NCBI GenBank assembly: GCA_022562335.1
Contig: JADFPM010000003.1
Location: forward strand, 1 to 32,152
Origin: Chloroflexota bacterium
GTDB lineage: Bacteria > Chloroflexota > Dehalococcoidia > Lucifugimonadales > UBA3495
Direction: 5' to 3'
DNA: 32,152 nucleotides
The notes beneath the pieces were generated by a model that was given only the letters and a program-made list of their open reading frames with translations, searched no databases and was not told the origin of the DNA. Below, in pieces: positions 9,283 through 16,570 of the stretch. Position 1 is the stretch's first letter. Each line of letters opens with the position of its first letter. Made by a program: the position numbers and the translations under genes.

Positions 9283-9840
9283 TTGATTGGGACTTTGACA
9301 GGGAATGAGCCGGGAAGAGGGGGAATCATCGATATCATAAACGTCATAGACCGACTGGAGACCTTGATCACCACCAGCAAAACCGTTCCGGTGAGCGGCA
9401 ATATCATCTTGGATAAGAAAAAGGCCATGGAATTGGTGGACCAGATGCGCCTGTCCATACCCCAAGAGGTGAAGGCGGCGGAAGAGGTGCTGGCCGAGAA
9501 AGACCAGATTGTCAATCAGGCCATGCTGGAAGCCCGCCGGACCAAATCCAACGCCGAGCAGGAATACCATCAGCGCATGGACCAGAACGATCTGGTCCTT
9601 TCCGCCGAAGCGCGGGCCCAGGAAACCCTGCGGGACGCCGAGCAGCGGGCCACGCGAATGCTAACCCAATCCGAGGCCGAATCTTCCTCCCGCCGCTCCG
9701 ACGCCGACGCCTACGCCCTGCGCAGTCTGAGGACTCTGGAGCAGGAGATAACCGCCATCGCGGGGTCCATCCGCAAGGGCATCGACCTGCTGGCGGGCCA
9801 GACCACCAGTAGGTTGGTTGCCCAGGAAGCTGAAGATTAA
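9283..9840 (+). CDS. Coiled-coil protein resembling SepIVA/DivIVA-like division factors
   Basis: A short N-terminal head (IIDIINVIDRLETLITTS) and a VPVSGNIILDKKKAMELVD segment precede a long charged helix (about residues 60-165) rich in Glu, Ala, Arg and Gln, predicted as coiled coil. There is no membrane segment. The pattern and the position after coaD recall the SepIVA-type proteins next to coaD or near rnc in Actinobacteria, which act in envelope growth and division; that role is inference. Automatic annotation often mislabels such helices as ATP synthase subunit b, which it is not. The start is unclear: TTG codons at 9283 or 9295 are available, but the conserved part begins at two ATC codons (9325, 9328) right after a GAAGAGGGGG stretch. 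Confidence 0.65.
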   Translation: MIGTLTGNEPGRGGIIDIINVIDRLETLITTSKTVPVSGNIILDKKKAMELVDQMRLSIPQEVKAAEEVLAEKDQIVNQAMLEARRTKSNAEQEYHQRMDQNDLVLSAEARAQETLRDAEQRATRMLTQSEAESSSRRSDADAYALRSLRTLEQEITAIAGSIRKGIDLLAGQTTSRLVAQEAED

Positions 9841-9858
9841 CAGGAAGCTGAAGATTAA
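9823..9858 (+). repeat. Exact 18-bp tandem duplication across a stop codon
   Basis: CAGGAAGCTGAAGATTAA occurs twice head to tail, at 9823-9840 and 9841-9858. The first copy carries the last codons and the TAA of the coiled-coil gene; the second repeats them just after the stop. The exact identity suggests a recent slippage event. Confidence 0.9.
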
Positions 9859-9911
9859 ATAGACGCCACGGGATTTCGGCTGTCCACCGTTTGCGGTGTG
9901 GTCAATGACCG

Positions 9912-10048
9912 CTCATCCTGAACTTGTCGAAGGACGGGCATCGTAGACGGCCGTCGCCATGGGTTGATCATACCCGGGTCCCAAAGCCGTGGTCCGGCAA
10001 GCCTGTCCTGATCCGCCTGAGGCGGGTGAAGGGCTCCCCACGAGCGGG
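9912..10048 (+). repeat. Composite intergenic hairpin element, copy A
   Basis: Two modules lie between the convergent coiled-coil and protease genes. The first (about 9912-9936) contains the CATCCTGAACTTGTCGAAGG type of sequence known as a scattered intergenic repeat in many bacteria. The second (10000-10048) reads AGCCTGTCCTGATCC, then a hairpin CCGCC-TGA-GGCGG (10013-10025), then GAAGGGCTCCCCACGA. The second module recurs inverted at 16468-16517 with near-identical flanks and a different stem. Confidence 0.8.
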
Positions 10049-10090
10049 GGTGGCTTGTGGCTCGCTATTTTCTGGCCGCTGACGGTTTGG

Positions 10091-12601
10091 TTAATTCGCG
10101 GCGGCCAACAGCCCACCGTAATATCCGCGCATCGATTCGTTCAGCTCCCTGAGACGCCGGTCGACCAGATCGTTGATGGTGTCCCGGGGATAGGTCCCGT
10201 CGGCCGAACGTTCCCCGGCGGCGCGCCCGGTGAGGATTTCCATCCCTTCATCAACGGTGTTCACCGCGTAAATGTGGAATTTACCCTCTTTGATGGCTTC
10301 CACCACGTCGTCCCGCAACATGAGATTGCGCAGGTTGCGTCTGGGCACCAAAACGCCCTGATCACCGGTAAGCCCCAATACCCGGCATACGTCATACATG
10401 CCTTCGATCTTCTGGTTGACTCCTCCGATGGGTTGGATCTCTCCATTCTGGTTTACCGAGCCGGTGACCGCGATGTTTTGTTTCAGGGGCAGTCCCGACA
10501 GGCTGGACAAGATGGCGTACAGCTCTGGGGACGAAGCGCTATCGCCGTCGATGCCTTCGTAAGACTGCTCGAAAGCCAGGCTGGCCGACAGGGTGAGCGG
10601 CCGCTCCTGGCCATACCGGGCGCCCAGGTAACCGCTGAGGATCAACACGCCCTTATCGTGGGTGCGCCCGCTTAACGATGCCTCCCGTTCAATGTTGATG
10701 ATCCCTTCCCGGCCGGCGAATATCTGGCCGGTTATGCGCGACGGCCGTCCAAAGGCAAAGTCACCCAGGTCGTAAACCACGAGCCCGTTGACTTGGCCCA
10801 CCACTTCGCCGGTAACCTCGATCAAGAGGGTGCCGTCGGAGACCATATCCCTGATCCGCTCTTCCGCCAGGTTAAGGCGGTAGACCTTTTGAGCCACCGC
10901 CCGCTTGACGTGCTTCGCTTCCACCAACTCGGCTGCCTCTTTCCGGGCCCAGTGATCGGACTCGATAAGCAGGTCTTTGATCTGCCCGAAGCGGGTGGAA
11001 AGCTTGCTTTGGTCATTGACCAAGCGGGCCGCGTATTCCAGGACCTGGGCCGCGCCGGAGGCATCGAAAGCCAGAAGGCCTTCTTCGTGGCAACTGGAGC
11101 AAATGAAGGAGCAGTAGGCTTCGATGTTGTCCGGCGTCAGGCTCACCTGATGATCAAACTCAGCTTTTACCTTGAACAGGTCGCGGAAATCGTCGTAATC
11201 CGCCGTGGTGAGCATGCGGTATATGTTTTCGTCCCCGGTGACGATCACTTTCACATCCAACCGGATCGGTTCCGGCCGCAGGCCCAAGGGCACCAGGTAG
11301 CCGGTCTGCTCGGTGGGGTCTTCCAGGCGGACTTCCCGGTTCCTGATGACCCTTTTTAGTCCTTCCCAAACCGCGGGCGCCATCAGTATGTCCCTGGCGT
11401 TTAAGACCAGGTAACCGCCGTTGGCGGAATGCAGCGCGCCGGGTTTCAGCATTGTGTGGTCGCTGATGTAAGTCCCCATGGTCGCCAACCGCTCGATGCG
11501 CCCAAACAGATTTCCCCAAGTGGGGTTGGGCTCTTCCACAATGGGAACCCCGGCCAGCCCGGTGTTGTCCACCAGGGCATTGATCTCAAAGGGAAGGTAT
11601 GGATTGCGGGCCAGGCCGGGACGTCCCTGGACGGGTGCGGAAGCCTGGGGCGAGGGCTGGGGCTGTACTTGGCTTGCCGGGGCCTCTTTGAATAGGCTCA
11701 ATTGGTCCAACACATACGCAACCACGCGGTTCAAATACTCCCACAGGTCGGGGATATTCTCGGCGCTGTCCAGAAGGTCCCCAAAGATCTGGCTCACCCG
11801 GCCGTTGGCCGCTTCTTTCTCCAGGCCGGAGATCGCCGCTGCCGTCTCCTGTTCGGCGTGGCGTATGTTCCCCATGGTGTCCTGGGTTTGTTGCATCAAC
11901 ACCGCCCTGGCTTCGTCGATGCTCTGCCGCTGTTCCAATTCCAGGGCCTGGTAATCGTCGGGAGACAGCGGCTGGCCGTCTTTGATGGGAAAGATGGACA
12001 TGCCCATGGGTGACACCTGGACTGCAAATCCGGCGGTCTGGGCTGCCTGTTCCAACTCAGACATCATCTGTTGAGTGGTCTGGCGGCCATCGGTTTCCAA
12101 GGCGCGGCGCTGGGCTTCGTACTCTTCGCTATCGAACACCTTGGGGATTTCCTCTCCCAATTCGTCCAATATAGCGGCCAATTTCCCGCGGACCTGCCTG
12201 GCCATACCCTGGGGCAGGCTGATGGCCTTAGGACGGTCTGGATCGTCGAAATTGTGAACGTAGCACCAGTCGTTGATGGGTTTGCGCCGCTCTTGGTGTG
12301 CCGGATTAGATATGATCGTCTGCAGCAGAGACTTGATGGCGCTGGTTTTGCCGGTGCCGGTTAAACCAGTGACAAATAGGTTGTACCCCGGTTTGTCCAC
12401 TTCCAGCCCAAATCGTATGGCTTCCAGCGCCCGGTCCTGCCCGATGAACCGGTCCAGCGGAACCAGGTCATCGGTGCAATTAAAGCTGAAGCTGTCAATA
12501 TCGCATTTCCAGCAGGTTTGCTCCCAGGGCACCCGGTATTTATCGGCTTCGGGTTTATCGGCTTCGGGTTTATCGGCTTCGGGCTTATCGGGTTCGGGCA
12601 T
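10091..12601 (-). CDS. LonB-like ATP-dependent protease (peptidase S16, AAA)
   Basis: This Lon-related protease has 836 residues. A Walker A GLTGTGKT (79-86) begins the AAA part, which is split by a long helical insertion (about 130-310) and a Pro/Gln-rich linker (about 313-335). The C-terminal S16 domain has the catalytic Ser688 in GDSAS and Lys731 in GGVNQKIEG. These lie 43 residues apart, the same spacing as in E. coli Lon. There is no N-terminal LAN substrate domain and no membrane segment, so it belongs to the soluble Lon-related branch and presumably degrades cytosolic proteins. The N-terminus carries a PEADK repeat and then a CWKC pair of unknown purpose. It is divergent from the DUF151 gene. 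Confidence 0.9.
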   Translation of the reverse strand: MPEPDKPEADKPEADKPEADKYRVPWEQTCWKCDIDSFSFNCTDDLVPLDRFIGQDRALEAIRFGLEVDKPGYNLFVTGLTGTGKTSAIKSLLQTIISNPAHQERRKPINDWCYVHNFDDPDRPKAISLPQGMARQVRGKLAAILDELGEEIPKVFDSEEYEAQRRALETDGRQTTQQMMSELEQAAQTAGFAVQVSPMGMSIFPIKDGQPLSPDDYQALELEQRQSIDEARAVLMQQTQDTMGNIRHAEQETAAAISGLEKEAANGRVSQIFGDLLDSAENIPDLWEYLNRVVAYVLDQLSLFKEAPASQVQPQPSPQASAPVQGRPGLARNPYLPFEINALVDNTGLAGVPIVEEPNPTWGNLFGRIERLATMGTYISDHTMLKPGALHSANGGYLVLNARDILMAPAVWEGLKRVIRNREVRLEDPTEQTGYLVPLGLRPEPIRLDVKVIVTGDENIYRMLTTADYDDFRDLFKVKAEFDHQVSLTPDNIEAYCSFICSSCHEEGLLAFDASGAAQVLEYAARLVNDQSKLSTRFGQIKDLLIESDHWARKEAAELVEAKHVKRAVAQKVYRLNLAEERIRDMVSDGTLLIEVTGEVVGQVNGLVVYDLGDFAFGRPSRITGQIFAGREGIINIEREASLSGRTHDKGVLILSGYLGARYGQERPLTLSASLAFEQSYEGIDGDSASSPELYAILSSLSGLPLKQNIAVTGSVNQNGEIQPIGGVNQKIEGMYDVCRVLGLTGDQGVLVPRRNLRNLMLRDDVVEAIKEGKFHIYAVNTVDEGMEILTGRAAGERSADGTYPRDTINDLVDRRLRELNESMRGYYGGLLAAAN
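12539..12598 (-). repeat. Four tandem 15-bp units in the protease N-terminus
   Basis: Three identical 15-base units and one diverged unit encode the (K)PEADK repeat in the first 20 residues of the LonB-like protease. The repeat is in frame, so copy number can change without disrupting the gene. Confidence 0.9.
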
Positions 12602-12672
12602 CGGCGTCTCCAGACCAGTTGGATCAGCTAAAAAGCGCCACGGATCGTAAAGTAAAATCCGGGTTCACAATC

Positions 12673-12678
12673 ATTATA
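12673..12678 (-). promoter_or_regulatory. Candidate -10 box for the LonB-like gene
   Basis: The minus strand reads TATAAT at 12678-12673, about 72 bases before the protease ATG, again directly preceded by TG. No good -35 box is present at the usual distance. Confidence 0.35.
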
Positions 12679-12778
12679 CAGTGGCTTATTGATGGTTTAG
12701 ATGCGGCCAAGCTGGAAACGGGGCGAGGCCAAACCTTTGGGCCGGAGCCTAACTGGGGCCAAGAGACCCCTGGTTGGG

Positions 12779-12808
12779 TTGACATTGATTTTAAGCAGGG
12801 AATACAAT
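12779..12808 (+). promoter_or_regulatory. Promoter of the DUF151 gene
   Basis: A perfect TTGACA (12779-12784) and TACAAT (12803-12808, five of six) are 18 bases apart. The predicted leader to the ATG at 12878 is about 63 bases. Confidence 0.65.
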
Positions 12809-12877
12809 TTTGATATCAAAGTCACCGAGGGCCATTTGGCCCATCGGTGTCACCGACGATTTGGGGAGGCAGCGGGA

Positions 12878-13438
12878 ATGCGGGAAATGACCATAGACAG
12901 CATCAGGGTCAGCCCGATGAATTACCAACGGGTTGTCATCTTGAAAGAAAAGGACTCTGACCGGTATTTGCCGATATGGATAGGGCCGGCCGAAGCCGAT
13001 GCCATCGCGGTTAAGCTACAGAACCTCAGCGTGCCCCGCCCCCTGACCCACGACCTGCTGGGGACCATCATAGATATGCTGGGTGGCTCGGTGAAACACA
13101 TCCTGGTCAGCGACCTGCAAAACGATACTTTCTATGCCAAGATAACCATCCAGTCGAATGGCGACTCCAAAGAGATAGACTGCCGGCCCAGCGACGCTGT
13201 GGCCTTGGCGGTGAGGGTCCAGGTCCCCATATACGTGGAAGAGGCCGTATTGGACAAGGCGGGGGTCCTCCTCGACAAAGAGACCGGCAAGCCCATCCCC
13301 TTGGACGATGCCGACGCCCAGGCCAGCGACAAACCGCGGGAGGTCAAAGAGGAAGAGTTGCGTCGAATGTCCGCCTTCACCGACTTCATAGACACCCTGG
13401 ACCTGGAGGACTTTGGCAGGTCCAAACCAGGGGCGTGA
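12878..13438 (+). CDS. Bifunctional nuclease family (DUF151) protein
   Basis: The 186-residue product matches the DUF151/BFN domain through MREMTIDSIRVSP, RYLPIWIGPAEADAIAVKL, RPLTHDLLGTIIDMLGG and the DCRPSDAVALAVRVQVPIYV segment. Plant members of this family have RNase and DNase activity, and mycobacterial and other bacterial members are widespread but poorly characterised, so the substrate is not assigned. The frame extends upstream to 12701, but the ATG at 12878 has GGGGAGG eight bases before it, gives the family N-terminus and lies behind the predicted promoter. A 12-bp terminator follows, so it is a single-gene unit. Confidence 0.88.
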   Translation: MREMTIDSIRVSPMNYQRVVILKEKDSDRYLPIWIGPAEADAIAVKLQNLSVPRPLTHDLLGTIIDMLGGSVKHILVSDLQNDTFYAKITIQSNGDSKEIDCRPSDAVALAVRVQVPIYVEEAVLDKAGVLLDKETGKPIPLDDADAQASDKPREVKEEELRRMSAFTDFIDTLDLEDFGRSKPGA

Positions 13439-13487
13439 TTGTTCCGGGCGATCGATATACCCGGCATCAAGATCCACGACTGGAATC

Positions 13488-13522
13488 AAAGACCCCGGCG
13501 CAGGAAATGCCGGGGTCTTTTT
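13488..13522 (+). terminator. Rho-independent terminator after the DUF151 gene
   Basis: A perfect 12-bp stem (13488-13499 with 13509-13520) and a 9-base loop end in five T residues (13518-13522). It separates the DUF151 gene from the ATP synthase promoter 39 bases further on. Confidence 0.9.
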
Positions 13523-13560
13523 CCGGAATGGCACGCCGAATTCCGTAGTAAATAACCCAA

Positions 13561-13589
13561 TTGACTTTTGAAAACCATGCTGCTAAGAT
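13561..13589 (+). promoter_or_regulatory. Extended -10 promoter of the ATP synthase operon
   Basis: TTGACT (13561-13566) and TAAGAT (13584-13589) are 17 bases apart, with TGC directly before the -10 box. Transcription would begin near 13596, which excludes the upstream TTG and ATG codons as starts of the first gene. Confidence 0.6.
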
Positions 13590-13609
13590 TTCCCACGCTC
13601 GGCTGGGGG

Positions 13610-13870
13610 ATGGATTTGGCTAGAGTCCCCGACACCTGGTTAATTGCTCTGCGCCTGACCGGTTTGGGCTGGTACGTTGCAACATGCATCATTGTTGGCG
13701 TGCTTGGCGGCCTCGGACTGGACAAGCTCTTAGGAACCAAAATCCTCTTTTTTTTGCTGGGTACGGTGTTGGGTGTCGTCATCGCCTTTTGGGGCCTGTA
13801 TAAAATGGTGCAACCCATTCTCAATGCCTCACAGGGTAAAGACCGGGAAGATCGGGGGAGGAAGAGCTAG
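13610..13870 (+). CDS. ATP synthase accessory membrane protein (AtpZ/AtpI type)
   Basis: This small protein has two membrane helices (about WYVATCIIVGVLGGLGL and FFLLGTVLGVVIAFWGLYK), joined by a short DKLLGTK loop. This is the pattern of the ATPase_gene1/AtpZ family found first in many atp operons, where such proteins assist c-ring assembly or Mg2+ handling. Starts at TTG 13568 and ATG 13577 are in frame, but the predicted transcript begins near 13596. I therefore prefer the ATG at 13610, which gives 86 residues; its SD-like GGGGG abuts the codon. Its TAG overlaps the GTG of atpB. Whether it is AtpZ or AtpI proper is uncertain, so I leave the symbol blank. Confidence 0.75.
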   Translation: MDLARVPDTWLIALRLTGLGWYVATCIIVGVLGGLGLDKLLGTKILFFLLGTVLGVVIAFWGLYKMVQPILNASQGKDREDRGRKS

Positions 13871-14922
13871 TGCCATCGGGTGCTTTGGCTAAGAAGCTGC
13901 TCATGGTGTCGGGCCTGGGCTTGGTGGTGCTCCTGTTGGTAGGGGCGGCCGTCGGCGCCATCGGTTCGGCGATCCTACCCGTAGATTCCTTCCTGCCTAA
14001 ACCGGAGATCCACCTTCCCCCTCAACCGGTGTTCCCCGCTTCCACCCGAAACCTCCACCTGGGAGCCACGTCTGAAGATGGCCACGCCGGCCAATCTGCC
14101 AGTGGTGAAAAAAGCTCCGAAAGCTCACCGGCCGGTTCATTGGGCGAGGAAGAGGAGGCCCACGTAACTCCGCTGCCCATCACCAAGTTCGCCGTCACCA
14201 ACACCCTCCTTTCCGCCTGGTTCGCCACCCTGGTCATCATCCTGTTCTTTGTCGTGGGCGCTCGAAAGCGCAGTCTCATTCCCGGGCGGTTTCAAGGATT
14301 GGTGGAAATCCTGGTTGAGGGCGCCCTGAGTTCCTGCGCTGGAGTGGTGGGGTCGGACATGGCGCGAAAAGTCTTCCCTCTCATCGCCACCATATTCTTC
14401 TTCGTGCTGTTCAATGCCTGGCTGGCGCTGTTGCCCTTCTATCAATTTGTTGGATTCGTCCAAGGCGGCGGAGAATTTTTAGGGTTCCTCCCGGAAGGAG
14501 AGATGAAGGCCCATTTGCTCCGCTCAGCCGGTACGGACATGAACATGCCACTGGCGCTGGCGCTGATATCCTTTGTCTTCGTAGAATACTGGGGATTCAG
14601 GGCCCACGGATTCGCTTACCTGAAAAAATTCTTCGCCCTGGGCAAACTGCTGAGATTGAAGCCCGCCGGTCTTATCGATGCCTTCGTCGGGTTCTTGGAA
14701 CTGATCAGCGAGTTGGTCCGGGTGGTGAGTTTCACCTTCCGGCTCTTTGGAAACATGACTGCCGGAGAGATATTGGTGGTGATGGTGACCTTCCTGGTCC
14801 CATTCGTGGCCACCCAGTTTGTGTTCGGCCTGGAGCTATTGGTCGGCCTGATTCAGGCTATAATCTTCGCCGGGCTCACGTTGGTCTTCCTGTCGGTGGC
14901 GGTCCGCCAAGAGGGACACTGA
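13870..14922 (+). CDS. atpB: ATP synthase F0 subunit a
   Basis: Subunit a forms the proton half-channels beside the c-ring. The essential arginine is Arg291 in FRLFGNM, and Gln329 in GLIQAIIFAGLT matches the conserved glutamine of the last helices. Further helices lie at about 113-130, 170-192, 226-240 and 300-345. It has 350 residues, longer than the E. coli form (about 270). The extra part is an N-terminal hydrophobic stretch (about 10-37) and a Pro/Ser/Glu-rich segment (about 40-105) before the first channel helix. The start is GTG, overlapping the previous stop, behind a GGAGGAAGAG ribosome site. Confidence 0.95.
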   Translation: MPSGALAKKLLMVSGLGLVVLLLVGAAVGAIGSAILPVDSFLPKPEIHLPPQPVFPASTRNLHLGATSEDGHAGQSASGEKSSESSPAGSLGEEEEAHVTPLPITKFAVTNTLLSAWFATLVIILFFVVGARKRSLIPGRFQGLVEILVEGALSSCAGVVGSDMARKVFPLIATIFFFVLFNAWLALLPFYQFVGFVQGGGEFLGFLPEGEMKAHLLRSAGTDMNMPLALALISFVFVEYWGFRAHGFAYLKKFFALGKLLRLKPAGLIDAFVGFLELISELVRVVSFTFRLFGNMTAGEILVVMVTFLVPFVATQFVFGLELLVGLIQAIIFAGLTLVFLSVAVRQEGH

Positions 14923-14928
14923 CCAAGA

Positions 14929-14941
14929 CCGCCAGCGGCGG
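14929..14941 (+). other. Small hairpin followed by an A/T tract between atpB and atpE
   Basis: CCGCC-AGC-GGCGG lies just after the atpB stop, followed by an A/T-rich run (14946-14959). It is too short to be a strong terminator. It could be a partial attenuator or an mRNA processing site upstream of atpE. Confidence 0.35.
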
Positions 14942-14994
14942 CGGGATAATTTATTTTTACGATGTGATCTAGGGGTACAGGCTAGACGAGTCAG

Positions 14995-15033
14995 TCAAAC
15001 GGTTTAGCCAAACGGTTTAGCCAAACGGTTTAG
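14995..15033 (+). repeat. Three 13-bp tandem repeats abutting the atpE ribosome site
   Basis: The unit CCAAACGGTTTAG occurs at 15008-15020 and 15021-15033, and at 14995-15007 with its first base changed to T. The last unit runs directly into GAGGAAAAG, so the ribosome binding site AGGAGG begins inside the repeat. Each unit carries the near-dyad AAACGGTTT. The array lies 14 bases before the atpE ATG. Confidence 0.92.
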
Positions 15034-15047
15034 GAGGAAAAGCAGGT

Positions 15048-15302
15048 ATGGACCCAATCCTATTGCAGGGATTCGACTCGGAAGCGGCCAAGTTCATTGG
15101 CGCCGGCCTGGCCATCGGTCTGGGGGTCGTTGGACCTGGTATCGGCATCGGCGTCCTGGGCGCTGGCGCCATGGCTGCCATAGGCCGCAACCCAGATGCG
15201 GCGGGACAGATCACCACCAACATGATTTTGGCCATCGCTTTCGCAGAGGCCCTCGGAATCTACGCCCTGATCGTCAGCGTAATCCTACTGTTCGTGGTGT
15301 GA
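15048..15302 (+). CDS. atpE: ATP synthase F0 subunit c
   Basis: Two membrane helices form the hairpin that assembles into the rotor ring. Helix 1 carries the glycine-rich packing motif (GAGLAIGLGVVGPGIGIGV), the loop is RNPDA and helix 2 carries the ion-binding Glu67 in AFAEALGIYALI. The Q...ES signature of sodium-translocating c subunits is absent, so proton coupling is inferred. At 84 residues it has normal length and no signal-like extension. It has a strong AGGAGG site, as expected for the most abundant subunit, fed by the tandem repeat just upstream. Confidence 0.96.
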   Translation: MDPILLQGFDSEAAKFIGAGLAIGLGVVGPGIGIGVLGAGAMAAIGRNPDAAGQITTNMILAIAFAEALGIYALIVSVILLFVV

Positions 15303-15303
15303 C

Positions 15304-15813
15304 ATGGCAGAGCTAGGATTCAACATTCCCAGCTTGATCGCCTATCTGATCAACTTCATCATCTTGCTGGGCATTCTCTCCCTATTCGCTTATAAGCCGG
15401 TGCTAAAGGCGTTGGACGCCCGCTCCGAGCGCATTCGGGAAAGCCTGGAAGCTGCCGACCGGGCCAGGGACGAGGCCGCCACTTCCCGCACCGCCATCGA
15501 AGAGCAGGTCAACGAGGCCCGCCGGCAGGGACAGCAGATGTTGGACCAGGCCAGGGAAGCGGCTGACCGGTACCGGGAGGAAGAGATGGTGCGGGCCAGG
15601 CAAGAGGCTCAGGACTTCGTGGACCGGGCTCGAAGCGACATCCAGCGGGAGCGCGATGCCGCCGTGGCCGAAGTGCGGGTCAATTTTGGAGACCTGGCCA
15701 TAACCGCGGCAGAACGCGTCATACGGCGTTCCCTGGACCGTCAGGCCCACCAGGAGTTGGTGGCCCAGGTATTGGAAGAGGGTGACGCGCTCTCCTCGGG
15801 ACCGAGGGGTTAA
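15304..15813 (+). CDS. atpF: ATP synthase F0 subunit b
   Basis: This is the peripheral stalk subunit. One N-terminal membrane helix (about residues 8-29, LIAYLINFIILLGILSLFAY) is followed by a long charged helix reaching the C-terminus, with the family segments KPVLKALDARSERIRESLEAA and FGDLAITAAERVIRRSLD. It has 169 residues, the normal length. The ATG starts one base after the atpE stop with only a weak ribosome site, so translation is probably coupled to atpE. Only one b gene is present here. Confidence 0.95.
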   Translation: MAELGFNIPSLIAYLINFIILLGILSLFAYKPVLKALDARSERIRESLEAADRARDEAATSRTAIEEQVNEARRQGQQMLDQAREAADRYREEEMVRARQEAQDFVDRARSDIQRERDAAVAEVRVNFGDLAITAAERVIRRSLDRQAHQELVAQVLEEGDALSSGPRG

Positions 15814-15819
15814 CCGCAC

Positions 15820-16365
15820 ATGCCCAAACGGGTGTCGGGAAAGCGGTACGCCGAGGCTATCTTCGAACTGGCCCTCCAGGAACAGCAGGTGGAACAGTGG
15901 GGTACCGAGTTGGAAATGGCCAGCCAGGTGCTTCAAGATGAAGATTTTAACGCCTTTCTTAAACATGCCGATATCACCGTCGATCAAAAGATAAAAGCGA
16001 TCGACTCGGTCTTGGCCCAGGTCCATCCCCTGGTCCGCAATCTGGTCAACTTGCTTGTTTCCAAGGGGCTGGTGGATTTGGCAACCGAGTTAAAAGAGGC
16101 CTACAACGAGCTTTTGGACCGGCATGCCGGACGCCAGCGGGTCGAGGTGACTTCCGCGGTGGAACTGGACCAACAAGAGGTGGACCGTATTGCCCAGTTC
16201 GTTACCGGTTTGATCGATAAGGAAGCGGTCGTATCTACCCAGGTCGATGAGTCCATCCTGGGCGGGGTCATCATTCAGATAGGCGACCAATTGTTGGACG
16301 GCAGCACCCGTTCCAAGCTGGAAGCGCTGCGCAGCCGTCTTCACTCCGATATCCTTCCGGCATGA
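15820..16365 (+). CDS. atpH: ATP synthase F1 subunit delta
   Basis: Delta joins the top of the F1 alpha/beta hexamer to the b stalk. The 181-residue product shows the N-terminal RVSGKRYAEAIFELALQE helix, the VHPLVRNLVNLLVSKGLVDLATEL middle and the C-terminal ESILGGVIIQIGDQLLDGSTRSKLEALRS signature. The ATG lies six bases after the atpF stop and has GAGGGG in front. It is followed by a 205-bp spacer, unusually large within an atp operon, which contains a hairpin repeat element. Confidence 0.95.
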   Translation: MPKRVSGKRYAEAIFELALQEQQVEQWGTELEMASQVLQDEDFNAFLKHADITVDQKIKAIDSVLAQVHPLVRNLVNLLVSKGLVDLATELKEAYNELLDRHAGRQRVEVTSAVELDQQEVDRIAQFVTGLIDKEAVVSTQVDESILGGVIIQIGDQLLDGSTRSKLEALRSRLHSDILPA

Positions 16366-16424
16366 ATGCCGCCGTTGAGTTTCCTGATGAGGATCGATCT
16401 CAAAACCATGCATCACAAATGCAC

Positions 16425-16517
16425 CGCCCTTCGACAGGCCGAGGACGAACGGGTGGAAAGAACGTCTTCCCTTCGTGGTGAGCCCTTCGTCCTTCCGCGG
16501 AAGGATCAGGACAGGCT
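16425..16517 (-). repeat. Composite intergenic hairpin element, copy B, inside the atp operon
   Basis: Read on the minus strand, AGCCTGTCCTGATCC (16517-16503) leads into a perfect palindrome (16490-16505, CCTTCCGCGGAAGG core), then GAAGGGCTCACCACGA (16488-16473). The second module, with CCTGTCGAAGG, follows at 16453-16425. Both modules match copy A at 9912-10048, but their order is swapped and the stem differs. On the plus strand it lies between atpH and atpA, so the operon mRNA should carry the hairpin. Confidence 0.82.
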
Positions 16518-16570
16518 AGGCGAACCACCTTTTGACATAATTCCAACGTGGGATCTGAGGAGAGCCGCAA

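Noticed and set aside
12539..15033. CRISPR-like repeats
   Set aside because: The short direct repeats are contiguous, coding or leader-located, and lack unique spacers or any cas gene.
15048..15302. Sodium-coupled c subunit
   Set aside because: The glutamine and Glu-Ser residues of the sodium-binding signature are missing; helix 2 has only Glu67 followed by alanine, so proton coupling is the simpler reading.
16532..16560. Internal promoter before atpA
   Set aside because: The -35 box TTGACA is perfect, but no acceptable -10 box lies 16-18 bases downstream.
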